DNA of 64,000 nt from an uncultured Opitutia bacterium (GTDB taxonomy: Bacteria > Verrucomicrobiota > Verrucomicrobiia > Opitutales > Opitutaceae). The stretch spans positions 62,001 through 126,000 of the forward strand of contig CAIMFY010000118.1 of assembly GCA_903840415.1 (NCBI GenBank), written 5' to 3'. Position 1 is the first letter of the stretch; the number at the start of each line of letters is the position of its first letter. The notes under the pieces were generated by a model. The model saw only the letters and a program-made list of their open reading frames with translations, was not told where the DNA came from and made no database searches. A program made the translations under genes and the position numbers. Positions 16,699 through 25,002 of the stretch are shown here, piece by piece.

Positions 16699-19194
16699 AT
16701 GAATCACGTTCGAATCAGACCGGCCGCCACGTTCGCTTTCATAATGTGTCTGGTGGCCGCGCCGTTGCGCGCCGATCCCACGCTGCCGACGATTCCATCC
16801 GCGGTCTTCAACGTCACCGCCTATGGCGCCATCGGTGACGGTATCACCGACAACACCACAGCGATCCAAAACGCCATCCGCGCGGCGCAGACGGCGGGCG
16901 GCGGTACGGTGGAGTTGCCCGCCGCCTCCGCGCCGTATCTCGCCGGCCCGCTCACCGTCGGCAGCAACCTCAACCTCCAGATCGATTCCGGCGCGACGTT
17001 GCAGTTGCTGCCCTACGGCGCCGGCTCGAATGCCGCCGGCACCTATCCGCTCGGCGGCAGCACTTATACGAATTTTCTCAGCATTACCGGCAACAACGTC
17101 GCACTCACCGGCGGCGGCACGATCGAGGGCAACGGCGCGGCGTGGTGGGCGGCGTTCAACGCTAACAACAACATGCCGCACCGGCCCTACATGATCCGGT
17201 TCAACAACTCCAATTTTGTCCTGATCAAAAACCTCACGTTGAAAAACTCGCCGATGTTTCACGTCGCCTTCGGCGCGACCAGCAACGTCACGATCGACAA
17301 CATCACGATTTTGACGCCGACGACCTCGGTGAACACCGACGGCATCGATCCCGCCGGCCAGCACTACCTGATCAAGAACTGCAACATTTCGACCGGCGAC
17401 GACAACGTCTGCCTCAAACCGCAAAGCTCGTTTTGCTCCGACATCACGATCGTCAACTGCGTGTTTGGCACCGGGCACGGCGTGTCGGTCGGCGGCCAGA
17501 CCAACAGCGGCCTCGACGGCCTGACGGTCACCAACTGCACGTTCACCGGCACGACCAACGGCCTGCGCCTCAAAGCCGATCCCACCGAGGGCGGCCTCGT
17601 GCAGAACGTCACTTACTCCAATATCACGATGACGAACGTCCAATACCCGATCGTCTTCTACAGTTACTACGATCAGGTCGGCAACCCCGGCGCCCTCAGC
17701 GGCACGAATCACGCGACGGTGGCACAGGCTGGCAATTGGAACGCCACGCCGCCCAATACCGCCTACCTCTCCTACAAAACGACGACGATGCCCACGTGGC
17801 GCAACGTCACCATCAACAACCTCACCGCCACGCGCACGGCCAGCGGCGCCGACGGCCTCAGCGTCATTTGGGGCCTGCCAAATCTTCCCGTCGCCAACGT
17901 CACGCTGAACAACGTCCAACTGATCGGCTACTCGGGTGCCGCGATTTTCGATGCGCAGAATGTCCAACTCACGGGCGGCACCAGCCTGCCCGGACTGATC
18001 ACCTACAACGCCCAGATCATCACGGCACCACCACCGAGCCAGTCGACGGCTCCCGGTGGGCAGATAAAATTCTCCGCGCTCGTCGCCGCCACCACGGTTG
18101 CCGCGGGTGCCGTCGTTCCGGCCGTGCAATGGAGTTTCAACGGCCGGCCGCTGGCGGACGGTGTGCAGCCGGACGGTTCGGCGATCACTGGTTCCGGCAC
18201 AGTGAGCCTTACCCTCACCAACGCGCAGAGCGGAGAAACCGGTTTTTATTTCGCGACGATCACGTCCGCGCTGGACACGTTTAACTCTAGTCTTGTCGCC
18301 CAAGGAATTTCCGCCGTTGCCACGACCAGCCCCGCGGCGTTGACGGTAGGAAGCGCCACCAATGTCGGCCGCCTCATCAATCTCTCGGCCCGCGCGGCCG
18401 TCGGCGGCGGAGCGAATGGTCTGATCGCCGGCTTCGTGCTCGGTGGCACGGGCACGGACGGCTCGGCGAAAAAAATCCTTTTGCGCGGCGTTGGCCCCGG
18501 GCTTGCGGCGTTCAACGTCCCCGGCGCCCTCGCCGATCCGCTGCTGCAGGTTTACAACGCGAGCACCGGTGCGTTCGTCGTCGCCAACGACAATTGGAGC
18601 GGCGATGCGGCGGTGATCGCCGCCGCATCGCAGGTCGGCGCGTTTCCGCTGGCGAATCCCAATAGCGCCGACGCCGCGCTCGTCCCCAGCCTCACTTCCG
18701 GCAACTACACCGCGAATCTCTCCGGCGTCGCCGGTGCCACCGGAGTGGCGTTGCTCGAAGTTTACGATACGGCGGTCACCAGCTCCGCGACGACGCCACG
18801 CCTGATCAACGTGTCCGCCCGGGCGCCGGTGAGCGCAGGCGCCGGGGCGTTGATTGCCGGCTTTGTCATCAACGGTTCGGTGGCGAAGACTGTGCTCATC
18901 CGCGGTATCGGACCGTCGCTGACACCGTTCGGCGTGCCCGGCGTGCTCGCTGACCCGGTCCTCCAGGTTTTTAGTTCGGGCTCCGGCGTGCTCGTCGCCG
19001 CGAACGACAACTGGAGCGGCGATCCCGCCGTGGTCTCCGCCACGGGGCGGGTCGGCGCCTTCACACTCGCCGATCCGGGAAGCAAGGATGCTGCGCTCGT
19101 CGTCACCCTGCCGCCCGGCGGCTACACCGCGAATGTCACCGGCAACAACGGCGGCACCGGGGTCGCGCTGGTCGAAGTTTACGAAGTGCCCTGA
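16699..19194 (+). CDS. GH28 polygalacturonase with Ig-like domain and two C-terminal repeats, secreted
   Basis: An 831-residue secreted protein with a signal peptide ending near residue 26 (LRA-DP). The GH28 beta-helix spans about 33-455 with all catalytic motifs: NTD 212-214, DD 234-235, GHG 259-261 and RLK 290-292. An Ig-like segment follows at about 460-550 (VQWSFNGRPL, SGETGFYF). Two repeats of about 130 residues end the protein. Each starts RLIN(L/V)SARA, passes through LIAGFV, LRG(V/I)GP and NDNWSGD, and ends GVAL(L/V)EVY. Such repeats are frequent in secreted Opitutaceae proteins and may serve in surface attachment or export. The enzyme hydrolyses polygalacturonan or rhamnogalacturonan; the subfamily is unclear. 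I chose the ATG at 16699 because a signal peptide follows. Confidence 0.9.
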   Translation: MNHVRIRPAATFAFIMCLVAAPLRADPTLPTIPSAVFNVTAYGAIGDGITDNTTAIQNAIRAAQTAGGGTVELPAASAPYLAGPLTVGSNLNLQIDSGATLQLLPYGAGSNAAGTYPLGGSTYTNFLSITGNNVALTGGGTIEGNGAAWWAAFNANNNMPHRPYMIRFNNSNFVLIKNLTLKNSPMFHVAFGATSNVTIDNITILTPTTSVNTDGIDPAGQHYLIKNCNISTGDDNVCLKPQSSFCSDITIVNCVFGTGHGVSVGGQTNSGLDGLTVTNCTFTGTTNGLRLKADPTEGGLVQNVTYSNITMTNVQYPIVFYSYYDQVGNPGALSGTNHATVAQAGNWNATPPNTAYLSYKTTTMPTWRNVTINNLTATRTASGADGLSVIWGLPNLPVANVTLNNVQLIGYSGAAIFDAQNVQLTGGTSLPGLITYNAQIITAPPPSQSTAPGGQIKFSALVAATTVAAGAVVPAVQWSFNGRPLADGVQPDGSAITGSGTVSLTLTNAQSGETGFYFATITSALDTFNSSLVAQGISAVATTSPAALTVGSATNVGRLINLSARAAVGGGANGLIAGFVLGGTGTDGSAKKILLRGVGPGLAAFNVPGALADPLLQVYNASTGAFVVANDNWSGDAAVIAAASQVGAFPLANPNSADAALVPSLTSGNYTANLSGVAGATGVALLEVYDTAVTSSATTPRLINVSARAPVSAGAGALIAGFVINGSVAKTVLIRGIGPSLTPFGVPGVLADPVLQVFSSGSGVLVAANDNWSGDPAVVSATGRVGAFTLADPGSKDAALVVTLPPGGYTANVTGNNGGTGVALVEVYEVP

Positions 19195-19301
19195 ATCCGC
19201 GCCGTCCCGCCGCCTATCCAGCGGAGCGACCGTCCACCCCGCCGCACGGCGTCTGGTCTCATCCCGCTTGCCGTGCCGAATTTTCCTTCAAAACTCGCCA
19301 G

Positions 19302-21311
19302 ATGCGAAAACTCCCTCTGGTCGCCGCCGCGGCCACGCTCGCCCTCACGCTCGGCGCCCGCGCCGAAATCGATCTGAAAAATTTCGACCTGACGGTAAAG
19401 CCGCAGGACGACTTCTACCACTACACCAACGGCACGTGGCTGAAAAACACCCCGATCCCGGCCGACCGCGCGATCTGGGCCAGCTTCAGCGAAATCGACG
19501 ACCGCAATCAGGCTAACCTGCACGCTATCTGCGATCGGGTCGCCGCGAAAAAGGAAGGCGCGACCGCGACCGAGAAAATGGTCGGCGACCTCTACGCGAG
19601 CGGCATGGACGAGGCTGCGATCAACGCCGCTGGCGCGAAACCGCTCCAGTCCGAGCTCGATCGCATCGCCGCGATCAAGTCGCCGAGCGACGTGCTCAAG
19701 GCCATCGCACACCTCCAGTCGTATGGCGTCGGATGCGGCTTCCGCTTCGGCAGCTCCCCCGACTTGAAGCAGAGCGATCGCGAGATCGCCTCGCTCGGCC
19801 AGGGCGGACTCGGGTTGCCCGAGCGCGGCTACTATTTCAACGACGACGAGAAGTCCCAGAAGATCCGCCAGCAATACGTGGCGCACATGACCAATATGCT
19901 CGTGCTCCTCGGCGAGCCGCGCGAGTCGGCGACTGTCTCCGCGCAGGCCGTGCTCGCGCTGGAAACCAAACTCGCCGTGGGCAGCCTCGCGCGGGTCCAA
20001 CTTCGCGATCCCTATCGCAGCTACCACAAGATGAAGGTGAGCGAAGCCGCAGCGAAGACGCCCGGCATCGATTTCCAGCTCCTGTTTGCCGAACGCGGCG
20101 CGCCGGCCTTCGACGAGATCAATCTCGCGCACCCGGAATTTTTCAAGGGCTTCGAGGCCGCGCTCAACTCCGTGGCGGTTTCCGACTGGCAGGCTTATCT
20201 CCGCTGGCATCTCGTGCGCCGCGCGGCGCCGTATCTCAGCGAGGGGTTCGTTGCCGAGGACTTTGCGTTTAACGGGAAAATTCTCACCGGCACGACGGAG
20301 CAAAAGCCGCGGTGGAAGCGCGTGGTGGGTGTTATCGACGGCCAGATTGGCGAGGCGCTCGGTCAGCTCTACGTCGCCGAATATTTTCCGCCCGAGGCGA
20401 AGGCCCGCATGGCCCGGCTCGTCGAGGATTTGCGCGCTTCGCTGCACGATCGCATCAACGCCCTTGAGTGGATGGATGCACCGACCAAGGAAAAGGCGCA
20501 GGCGAAGCTCGCCGCGTTCAGCGTGAAGATCGGTTATCCGGAAAAGTGGCTCGACTACGGCGCGGTGAAAATCACGCGCGACGATTATTTCGGCAACATC
20601 CTGCGTTCGGATGCGTTTGAAGTTTCCCGCCGGCTCGCCCGCATCGGCCAGGCCGTCGATCGCAAGGAGTGGGGGATGACGCCGCCGACCGTCAACGCCT
20701 ACTACAACGCCACGAACAACGAGATCGTGTTCCCCGCCGGCATCCTCCAACCGCCGTTCTTCGACTTCAAGGCGGACGACGCCGTGAACTACGGCGGCAT
20801 CGGCGCCGTGATTGGCCATGAGATGACGCACGGGTTCGACGACAGCGGCGCGAAGTATGATGCGCACGGCAACCTCAACAACTGGTGGAGCGACGAGAGT
20901 GCGAAGAATTTCAAGGTGCGGACGAGCGCGGTCGTGAAGCAGTTTGCCGCTTACGAACCGCTGCCCGGCCTCCACCTCAATGGCGAGCTGACGCAGGGCG
21001 AAAACATCGCCGACCTCGGCGGCGCGAAAATCGCCTACTACGCGTTGCAAAAGGCGCTGGCCGACAAGCCGCGCGATCCGATCGACGGGTTTACGCCGGA
21101 GCAGCGGTTCTTCCTGAACTACGCCGCTATCTGGCGCGTGAACTCGCGGCCCGAGGAGACGCGCCGTCGCGTGAATATCGACCCGCACTCGCCCGGCGAA
21201 TTCCGGTGCAACGGCCCGCTATCGAATCTCGACGAGTTTGCTAAGGCGTTCGCCGTGCCCGACGGTGCCGCCATGCGCCGCCCGCCCGAGACACGCGTGA
21301 CGATTTGGTGA
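19302..21311 (+). CDS. M13-family zinc metallopeptidase (neprilysin/PepO-like), exported
   Basis: A 669-residue protein with a signal peptide (cleavage near ARA-E22). The N-terminal M13 domain begins with PQDDFYHYTNGTWL. The catalytic domain has NAYYNATNNEIVFPAG, the zinc motif HEMTH (His506, Glu507, His510), the third zinc ligand Glu567 in GENIADLGG, and the C-terminal NIDPHSPGEFR. M13 peptidases cut short peptides of roughly 40 residues or fewer. It is the last plus-strand gene before a strong terminator and follows the polygalacturonase by 107 bp. A role in pectin use is not obvious; it may use peptides released from plant cell-wall proteins, or simply be a neighbour. Confidence 0.93.
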   Translation: MRKLPLVAAAATLALTLGARAEIDLKNFDLTVKPQDDFYHYTNGTWLKNTPIPADRAIWASFSEIDDRNQANLHAICDRVAAKKEGATATEKMVGDLYASGMDEAAINAAGAKPLQSELDRIAAIKSPSDVLKAIAHLQSYGVGCGFRFGSSPDLKQSDREIASLGQGGLGLPERGYYFNDDEKSQKIRQQYVAHMTNMLVLLGEPRESATVSAQAVLALETKLAVGSLARVQLRDPYRSYHKMKVSEAAAKTPGIDFQLLFAERGAPAFDEINLAHPEFFKGFEAALNSVAVSDWQAYLRWHLVRRAAPYLSEGFVAEDFAFNGKILTGTTEQKPRWKRVVGVIDGQIGEALGQLYVAEYFPPEAKARMARLVEDLRASLHDRINALEWMDAPTKEKAQAKLAAFSVKIGYPEKWLDYGAVKITRDDYFGNILRSDAFEVSRRLARIGQAVDRKEWGMTPPTVNAYYNATNNEIVFPAGILQPPFFDFKADDAVNYGGIGAVIGHEMTHGFDDSGAKYDAHGNLNNWWSDESAKNFKVRTSAVVKQFAAYEPLPGLHLNGELTQGENIADLGGAKIAYYALQKALADKPRDPIDGFTPEQRFFLNYAAIWRVNSRPEETRRRVNIDPHSPGEFRCNGPLSNLDEFAKAFAVPDGAAMRRPPETRVTIW

Positions 21312-21334
21312 GCGTGCGACACGCCTAAACATTG

Positions 21335-21363
21335 AGGCGCGGGCTCCGGCTCGCGCCTTTTTT
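21335..21363 (+). terminator. Rho-independent terminator after the M13 peptidase gene
   Basis: AGGCGCGGGC pairs with GCTCGCGCCT around a TCCG tetraloop (21335-21358), a 10-bp GC-rich stem with one G-T pair, followed by six T (21358-21363). It ends the plus-strand pectin block and overlaps the stop codon of the convergent rhaB. There is no T-run for the minus strand. Confidence 0.9.
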
Positions 21364-22795
21364 ATGAGCGCGGCGCGTAAACCGTCTGTTTCAATTCCGC
21401 GCCGAGATGGCGGCGGAATGTCGCGAGATCCTTGACTGCGCGGAGGGCGATGAGCTGGCTCGCGAGGTTGCCGACCGCGGTGCCTTCGAGACTGAACGAG
21501 ACGACCGGCAGGCCCGCGGCGTTGGCGGTTGCCTGACAGAGCAGGCGGTTCTTCGAGCCGCCACCGACAATGAGGATGCGGCGGAAAATTTTTCCGGTCA
21601 TCTTCTCGAAGGCGCGCATGGCGTCGGCGTGTCCGCGGCCCAGCGAGTCGCAGATGAGGCGCGTGTAGCCGGTGAGGTTTTTCGGGGCCGGGATCTTCCG
21701 GCGCTTAAGCTGCGAGTCGATCGCCGCACGCATCGAGGGCGGGTTGGCGAACGCGGGATCGGCGACGTCAAGCAGCGCGGTGGGCGCCGAGAGCTTCTCC
21801 GCCGTTGCGATCAGTGTGGCCCATTCCTTGTCGCTGGTCGGCCGCGACGCGAAATCCTTGAGCGTGCCCTCAAGCAGCCAGAGGCCGATGACATTCGTGA
21901 GCGGCCGGTAGCGGCCGTCGCCGATGCGCTCATTGGAGACGCGGGCGGCAAGGGCGGCGGGGCCGAGCACGGGTGTGTCGCTCTCGAACCCGACCAGCGA
22001 CCACGTGCCGGAGCTGATATAGAGATCGGTGCCGTCGGGCGAGGCGGGCATGGCGTCGTAGGCGCACGCGGTGTCGTGGCCGGGGACAGCGATGACTTGG
22101 GCGCCGGCGAGTTCGGGAAAGTTCTTCACGCGGCTGAGCTTGGTGCCGGCGAGCACCGGTTTCGAAAACCACTGCGGCGGGAGCCGGAAGTGATCGAGCG
22201 TGGCGCGCGACCAGTTGGTCGAGTGGACGTCGATGAGCTGGGAGGTGGACGAAATCGTCAGCTCGTTCTCCATGCGGCCGCTGAGGAGAAAATTGAAATA
22301 GTCGGGCAGGAAAAGGCAGCGCGTCGCGAGGTCTTCGATGGCTGGACAGTGCGCGACGACTTCTTCGAGTTGGAGCGAGGTGTTGTAGAAAACGTTCGGG
22401 ATGCCGGTGGCCGCATAGACCCGCTCCAGCGCAGCGCGGGTGTTGCCGAGACGCCGGAGACCGGCCTGCGTGCGGGCGTCGCGATAGGCATGCACGGGGA
22501 AAACGAGCCTGCCGGCATCGTTCACGAGTGCGTAGTCGACGCCCCAAGTGTCGACCCCGACCGAGGCGAGCTTGGCACCGCGCGGCAACGCGGCGACGGC
22601 CTTGCGCAGTCCGGTCTGGGCCTCGTGCCAGAGGGTGCCGAGATCCCAGTAGTCGTGCGCGCCGAGCGTGCGGAAGGTATTAGGAAATCGGTGGACCTCA
22701 TTTAGCGTGAGGCGGTGATTCGCCCATGTGCCGAGGATGATGCGGCCGCTCGTGGCACCTAGATCGATCGCGGCGGAAAAAACAGAAGATGACAT
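21362..22795 (-). CDS. rhaB: Rhamnulokinase
   Basis: A 477-residue FGGY-family carbohydrate kinase. The N-terminal phosphate loop AAIDLGATSGRIILG, HRFPN, the substrate Asp region VGVDTWGVDYAL, the ATP-site ISSGTWSLVG and the C-terminal GGGSKN match RhaB. The enzyme phosphorylates L-rhamnulose at O1, giving the substrate of RhaEW. The ATG at 22795 is followed directly by the conserved strand; the in-frame ATG at 22834 would extend into the divergent promoter region. It is transcribed away from lutA over only 56 bp, so both genes may answer to one regulator. Rhamnose isomerase is not in the window. Confidence 0.92.
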   Translation of the reverse strand: MSSSVFSAAIDLGATSGRIILGTWANHRLTLNEVHRFPNTFRTLGAHDYWDLGTLWHEAQTGLRKAVAALPRGAKLASVGVDTWGVDYALVNDAGRLVFPVHAYRDARTQAGLRRLGNTRAALERVYAATGIPNVFYNTSLQLEEVVAHCPAIEDLATRCLFLPDYFNFLLSGRMENELTISSTSQLIDVHSTNWSRATLDHFRLPPQWFSKPVLAGTKLSRVKNFPELAGAQVIAVPGHDTACAYDAMPASPDGTDLYISSGTWSLVGFESDTPVLGPAALAARVSNERIGDGRYRPLTNVIGLWLLEGTLKDFASRPTSDKEWATLIATAEKLSAPTALLDVADPAFANPPSMRAAIDSQLKRRKIPAPKNLTGYTRLICDSLGRGHADAMRAFEKMTGKIFRRILIVGGGSKNRLLCQATANAAGLPVVSFSLEGTAVGNLASQLIALRAVKDLATFRRHLGAELKQTVYAPRS

Positions 22796-22851
22796 GGCGG
22801 AAAATTCCTTTGCAACAAACTCGGCGTCACCCACGGTTTTCCAATCCCAAA

Positions 22852-23610
22852 ATGCTGAACGCCGAGCGAGCGCCCGTGACAGGCAAACGCGTCCAACTCA
22901 TGGCCACGTGCCTGTGTGACGCCTTCTACGACGACGTGGCTGCGGCCACCGTGGAGGTGTTGGAGCACTTGGGCGTCGAGGTGATTTTTCCCGAGGGGCA
23001 GACCTGCTGCGGACAGCCCGCCTTCAACGGCGGCGACTGGGTTGCCTCGCGCAAAGTCGTCCGGCACACCGTAAAAACTTTTGCCGGCGACGAGCCGGTC
23101 GTCGTGCCGAGCGGCTCGTGCGCCGCCATGATGTTTCACGGTGCGGTGCTCGAATTCGAAAACGAGTCCGACCTCCCCGAAGTCGAGGCGCTCGGCCGCC
23201 GCACGTGGGAGCTGGGCGATTTCATCGTCAATGGCCTCGGCGTGAAGACGTGGCCGGGAAAATTCGCGGCGACCGTCGCGCTCCATCGCGCGTGCCACAC
23301 CCGCGGCACCGGCAGCATCGCCGCCGCCAACCTGCTCCTGAAATCGATCGTCGGTGTGCAGGTGGTGGAGTTTGGCGAAGTGGAACAGTGCTGCGGATTT
23401 GGCGGAACATTTTCCGTCGCGTTCCCGAATATCTCGACGGCGATGGGCGCGTTGAAGCTCGATCACCTTCGGGCGGCGAAGCCCGACATCCTCGTTTCGC
23501 CCGACATGAGCTGCATGATGCACCTCACCGGCCTTGCCGCGAAAGAGGGTCAACCGATCAAGGCGATGCACCTCGCCCAAGTGTTGCGCGACGCACTCAA
23601 GGCCCAATGA
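22852..23610 (+). CDS. lutA: L-lactate utilisation protein LutA ((Fe-S)-binding, CCG domains)
   Basis: A 252-residue protein with two CCG cysteine-rich domains: QTCCGQPAFNGG near residue 50 and EQCCGFGGTFSV near 185, plus upstream Cys of TCLCDAF and HRACH. This is the layout of LutA (YvfV/YkgE), one of three subunits of the non-flavin L-lactate dehydrogenase first described in Bacillus subtilis. Its stop overlaps the lutB start (ATGA, 23607-23610). I chose the ATG at 22852; an earlier in-frame ATG at 22789 would overlap the divergent rhaB start. The position beside rhamnose genes suggests it oxidises lactate made by RhaEW. Confidence 0.9.
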   Translation: MLNAERAPVTGKRVQLMATCLCDAFYDDVAAATVEVLEHLGVEVIFPEGQTCCGQPAFNGGDWVASRKVVRHTVKTFAGDEPVVVPSGSCAAMMFHGAVLEFENESDLPEVEALGRRTWELGDFIVNGLGVKTWPGKFAATVALHRACHTRGTGSIAAANLLLKSIVGVQVVEFGEVEQCCGFGGTFSVAFPNISTAMGALKLDHLRAAKPDILVSPDMSCMMHLTGLAAKEGQPIKAMHLAQVLRDALKAQ

Positions 23611-24992
23611 GATTCCAGCAATTCGATCAGTTCGCCGCCGAGCTCAAGGCAGACACACGCGCCGCCGTTTACGACGGATCGAAGAAGGGGCACGAAAAAC
23701 GCACGAAGCTCCTCTTCGACGAATATCCTGATCCGAACCGGCTCCGCCATCTGGCCGGCGAAATCAAACAGCACGTCATCGAAAATCTCGACACCTACCT
23801 GCCTGCGGTCGAGGCGAAGATGAAGGCCAACGGCGTGCAGGTTCATTGGGCCGGCACGGCCGAAGCCGCCAACGAAGCCGTCCTGCGCATCATGCGCGCC
23901 CGTGGTGCGACGAAACTGGTCAAGGCAAAGACGATGGTAAGCGAGGAAACGGAACTCGCGGCGTTTCTCGAAAAACACGGCATCGAGGCTCTCGAGACGG
24001 ACCTCGGGGAGTTCATCGTCCAAATAGACGGCGACCACCCGTCACACATCGTCAAACCGATCATTCATAAAAATCGCCGCGAGATCGCGCAGAGCTTCGA
24101 GCGCGAGGGCCTCGGCGCTTACAACGACGATCCTGCGACGATCACGCAGCGCGCGCGAAAATTTCTCCGTCACAAATACCTCGTCGCCGATGTCGGGCTC
24201 ACGGGCGCGAACTTTGTCTCGGCCGAAAGCGGCCGCATGGTGCTCGTGACCAACGAAGGTAACTCGCGCTTTTGCCTTGCTGCCACGAAGTGCCACATCG
24301 CGATGATCGGCATCGAGAAGATCGTGCCGCGCGACTACGACCTAGCCCTGTTCCTGAATCTGCTCGCGCGCAGCGCCACGGCGCAGGAGCTCACCGTTTA
24401 CACCGAGTTTATTTCCGGACCGAAATCGCCGGTGCAGCCCGACGGACCCGAGGTGATGCACGTTATCTTTGTCGACAACGGCCGCACCGAGGTGCTCGCC
24501 AGCACTTGCCGCGAAATCCTCCGCTGCATCCGCTGCGGCGCGTGCCTCAACGTGTGCCCGGTTTACCGACAGGCGAGCGGCCATGCGTATCGCAGTGTTT
24601 ACCCCGGGCCGGTCGGCGCCGTGCTTTCGCCGCTGCTGATGGGCGACAAATTCCCCCAAAAGGCCGACCTGCCAAAGGCGTCGTCGCTCTGTGGCGCGTG
24701 CAACGAAGTCTGTCCGGTCAACATCCCGATTCCCGATTTGCTGCTGCGGTTGCGCAACCGCGCCAAGGAAGAAAACGTTCCATCGCCTGGCACGCCGCCA
24801 ATGGGCGCGTGGGCGTTGCTCGCCTCGCAGCCGCTGGCGTGGCGCGCGTCGTTGCTCGGCGGTAAATTGATTGATTATGTGCCGACGAAACTGATTCCGG
24901 TGCCGGCGTTGCAGGCGTGGGCCGCGAAACGCGCGCTCCCGGCGTGGCGCGGCGGCGAATTTCGAAAATGGCTGAAAGCGCGTCGCAAATAA
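23607..24992 (+). CDS. lutB: L-lactate utilisation iron-sulfur protein LutB
   Basis: A 461-residue protein with an N-terminal LUD domain (about 50-285, including NEGNSRFC) and a C-terminal ferredoxin-like region. The latter has two four-cysteine motifs, CIRCGACLNVCP at 307-318 and CGACNEVCP at 362-370, expected to hold two 4Fe-4S clusters. A tail of about 85 residues follows. The length and order match LutB (YvfW/YkgF). It starts inside the lutA stop, so synthesis is coupled. The downstream OPT transporter starts 10 bp later, which separates lutB from lutC within the operon. Confidence 0.93.
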   Translation: MRFQQFDQFAAELKADTRAAVYDGSKKGHEKRTKLLFDEYPDPNRLRHLAGEIKQHVIENLDTYLPAVEAKMKANGVQVHWAGTAEAANEAVLRIMRARGATKLVKAKTMVSEETELAAFLEKHGIEALETDLGEFIVQIDGDHPSHIVKPIIHKNRREIAQSFEREGLGAYNDDPATITQRARKFLRHKYLVADVGLTGANFVSAESGRMVLVTNEGNSRFCLAATKCHIAMIGIEKIVPRDYDLALFLNLLARSATAQELTVYTEFISGPKSPVQPDGPEVMHVIFVDNGRTEVLASTCREILRCIRCGACLNVCPVYRQASGHAYRSVYPGPVGAVLSPLLMGDKFPQKADLPKASSLCGACNEVCPVNIPIPDLLLRLRNRAKEENVPSPGTPPMGAWALLASQPLAWRASLLGGKLIDYVPTKLIPVPALQAWAAKRALPAWRGGEFRKWLKARRK

Positions 24993-25002
24993 TTCCACTC
25001 CC

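Noticed and set aside
16663-18303. A 546-codon minus-strand frame opposite the polygalacturonase
   Set aside because: Antisense shadow of the GH28 coding sequence, with no recognisable domain.
16699-19194. Autotransporter or PEP-CTERM sorting signal on the polygalacturonase
   Set aside because: The C-terminus ends in a soluble repeat (GVALVEVYEVP) with no membrane helix, basic tail or beta-barrel.
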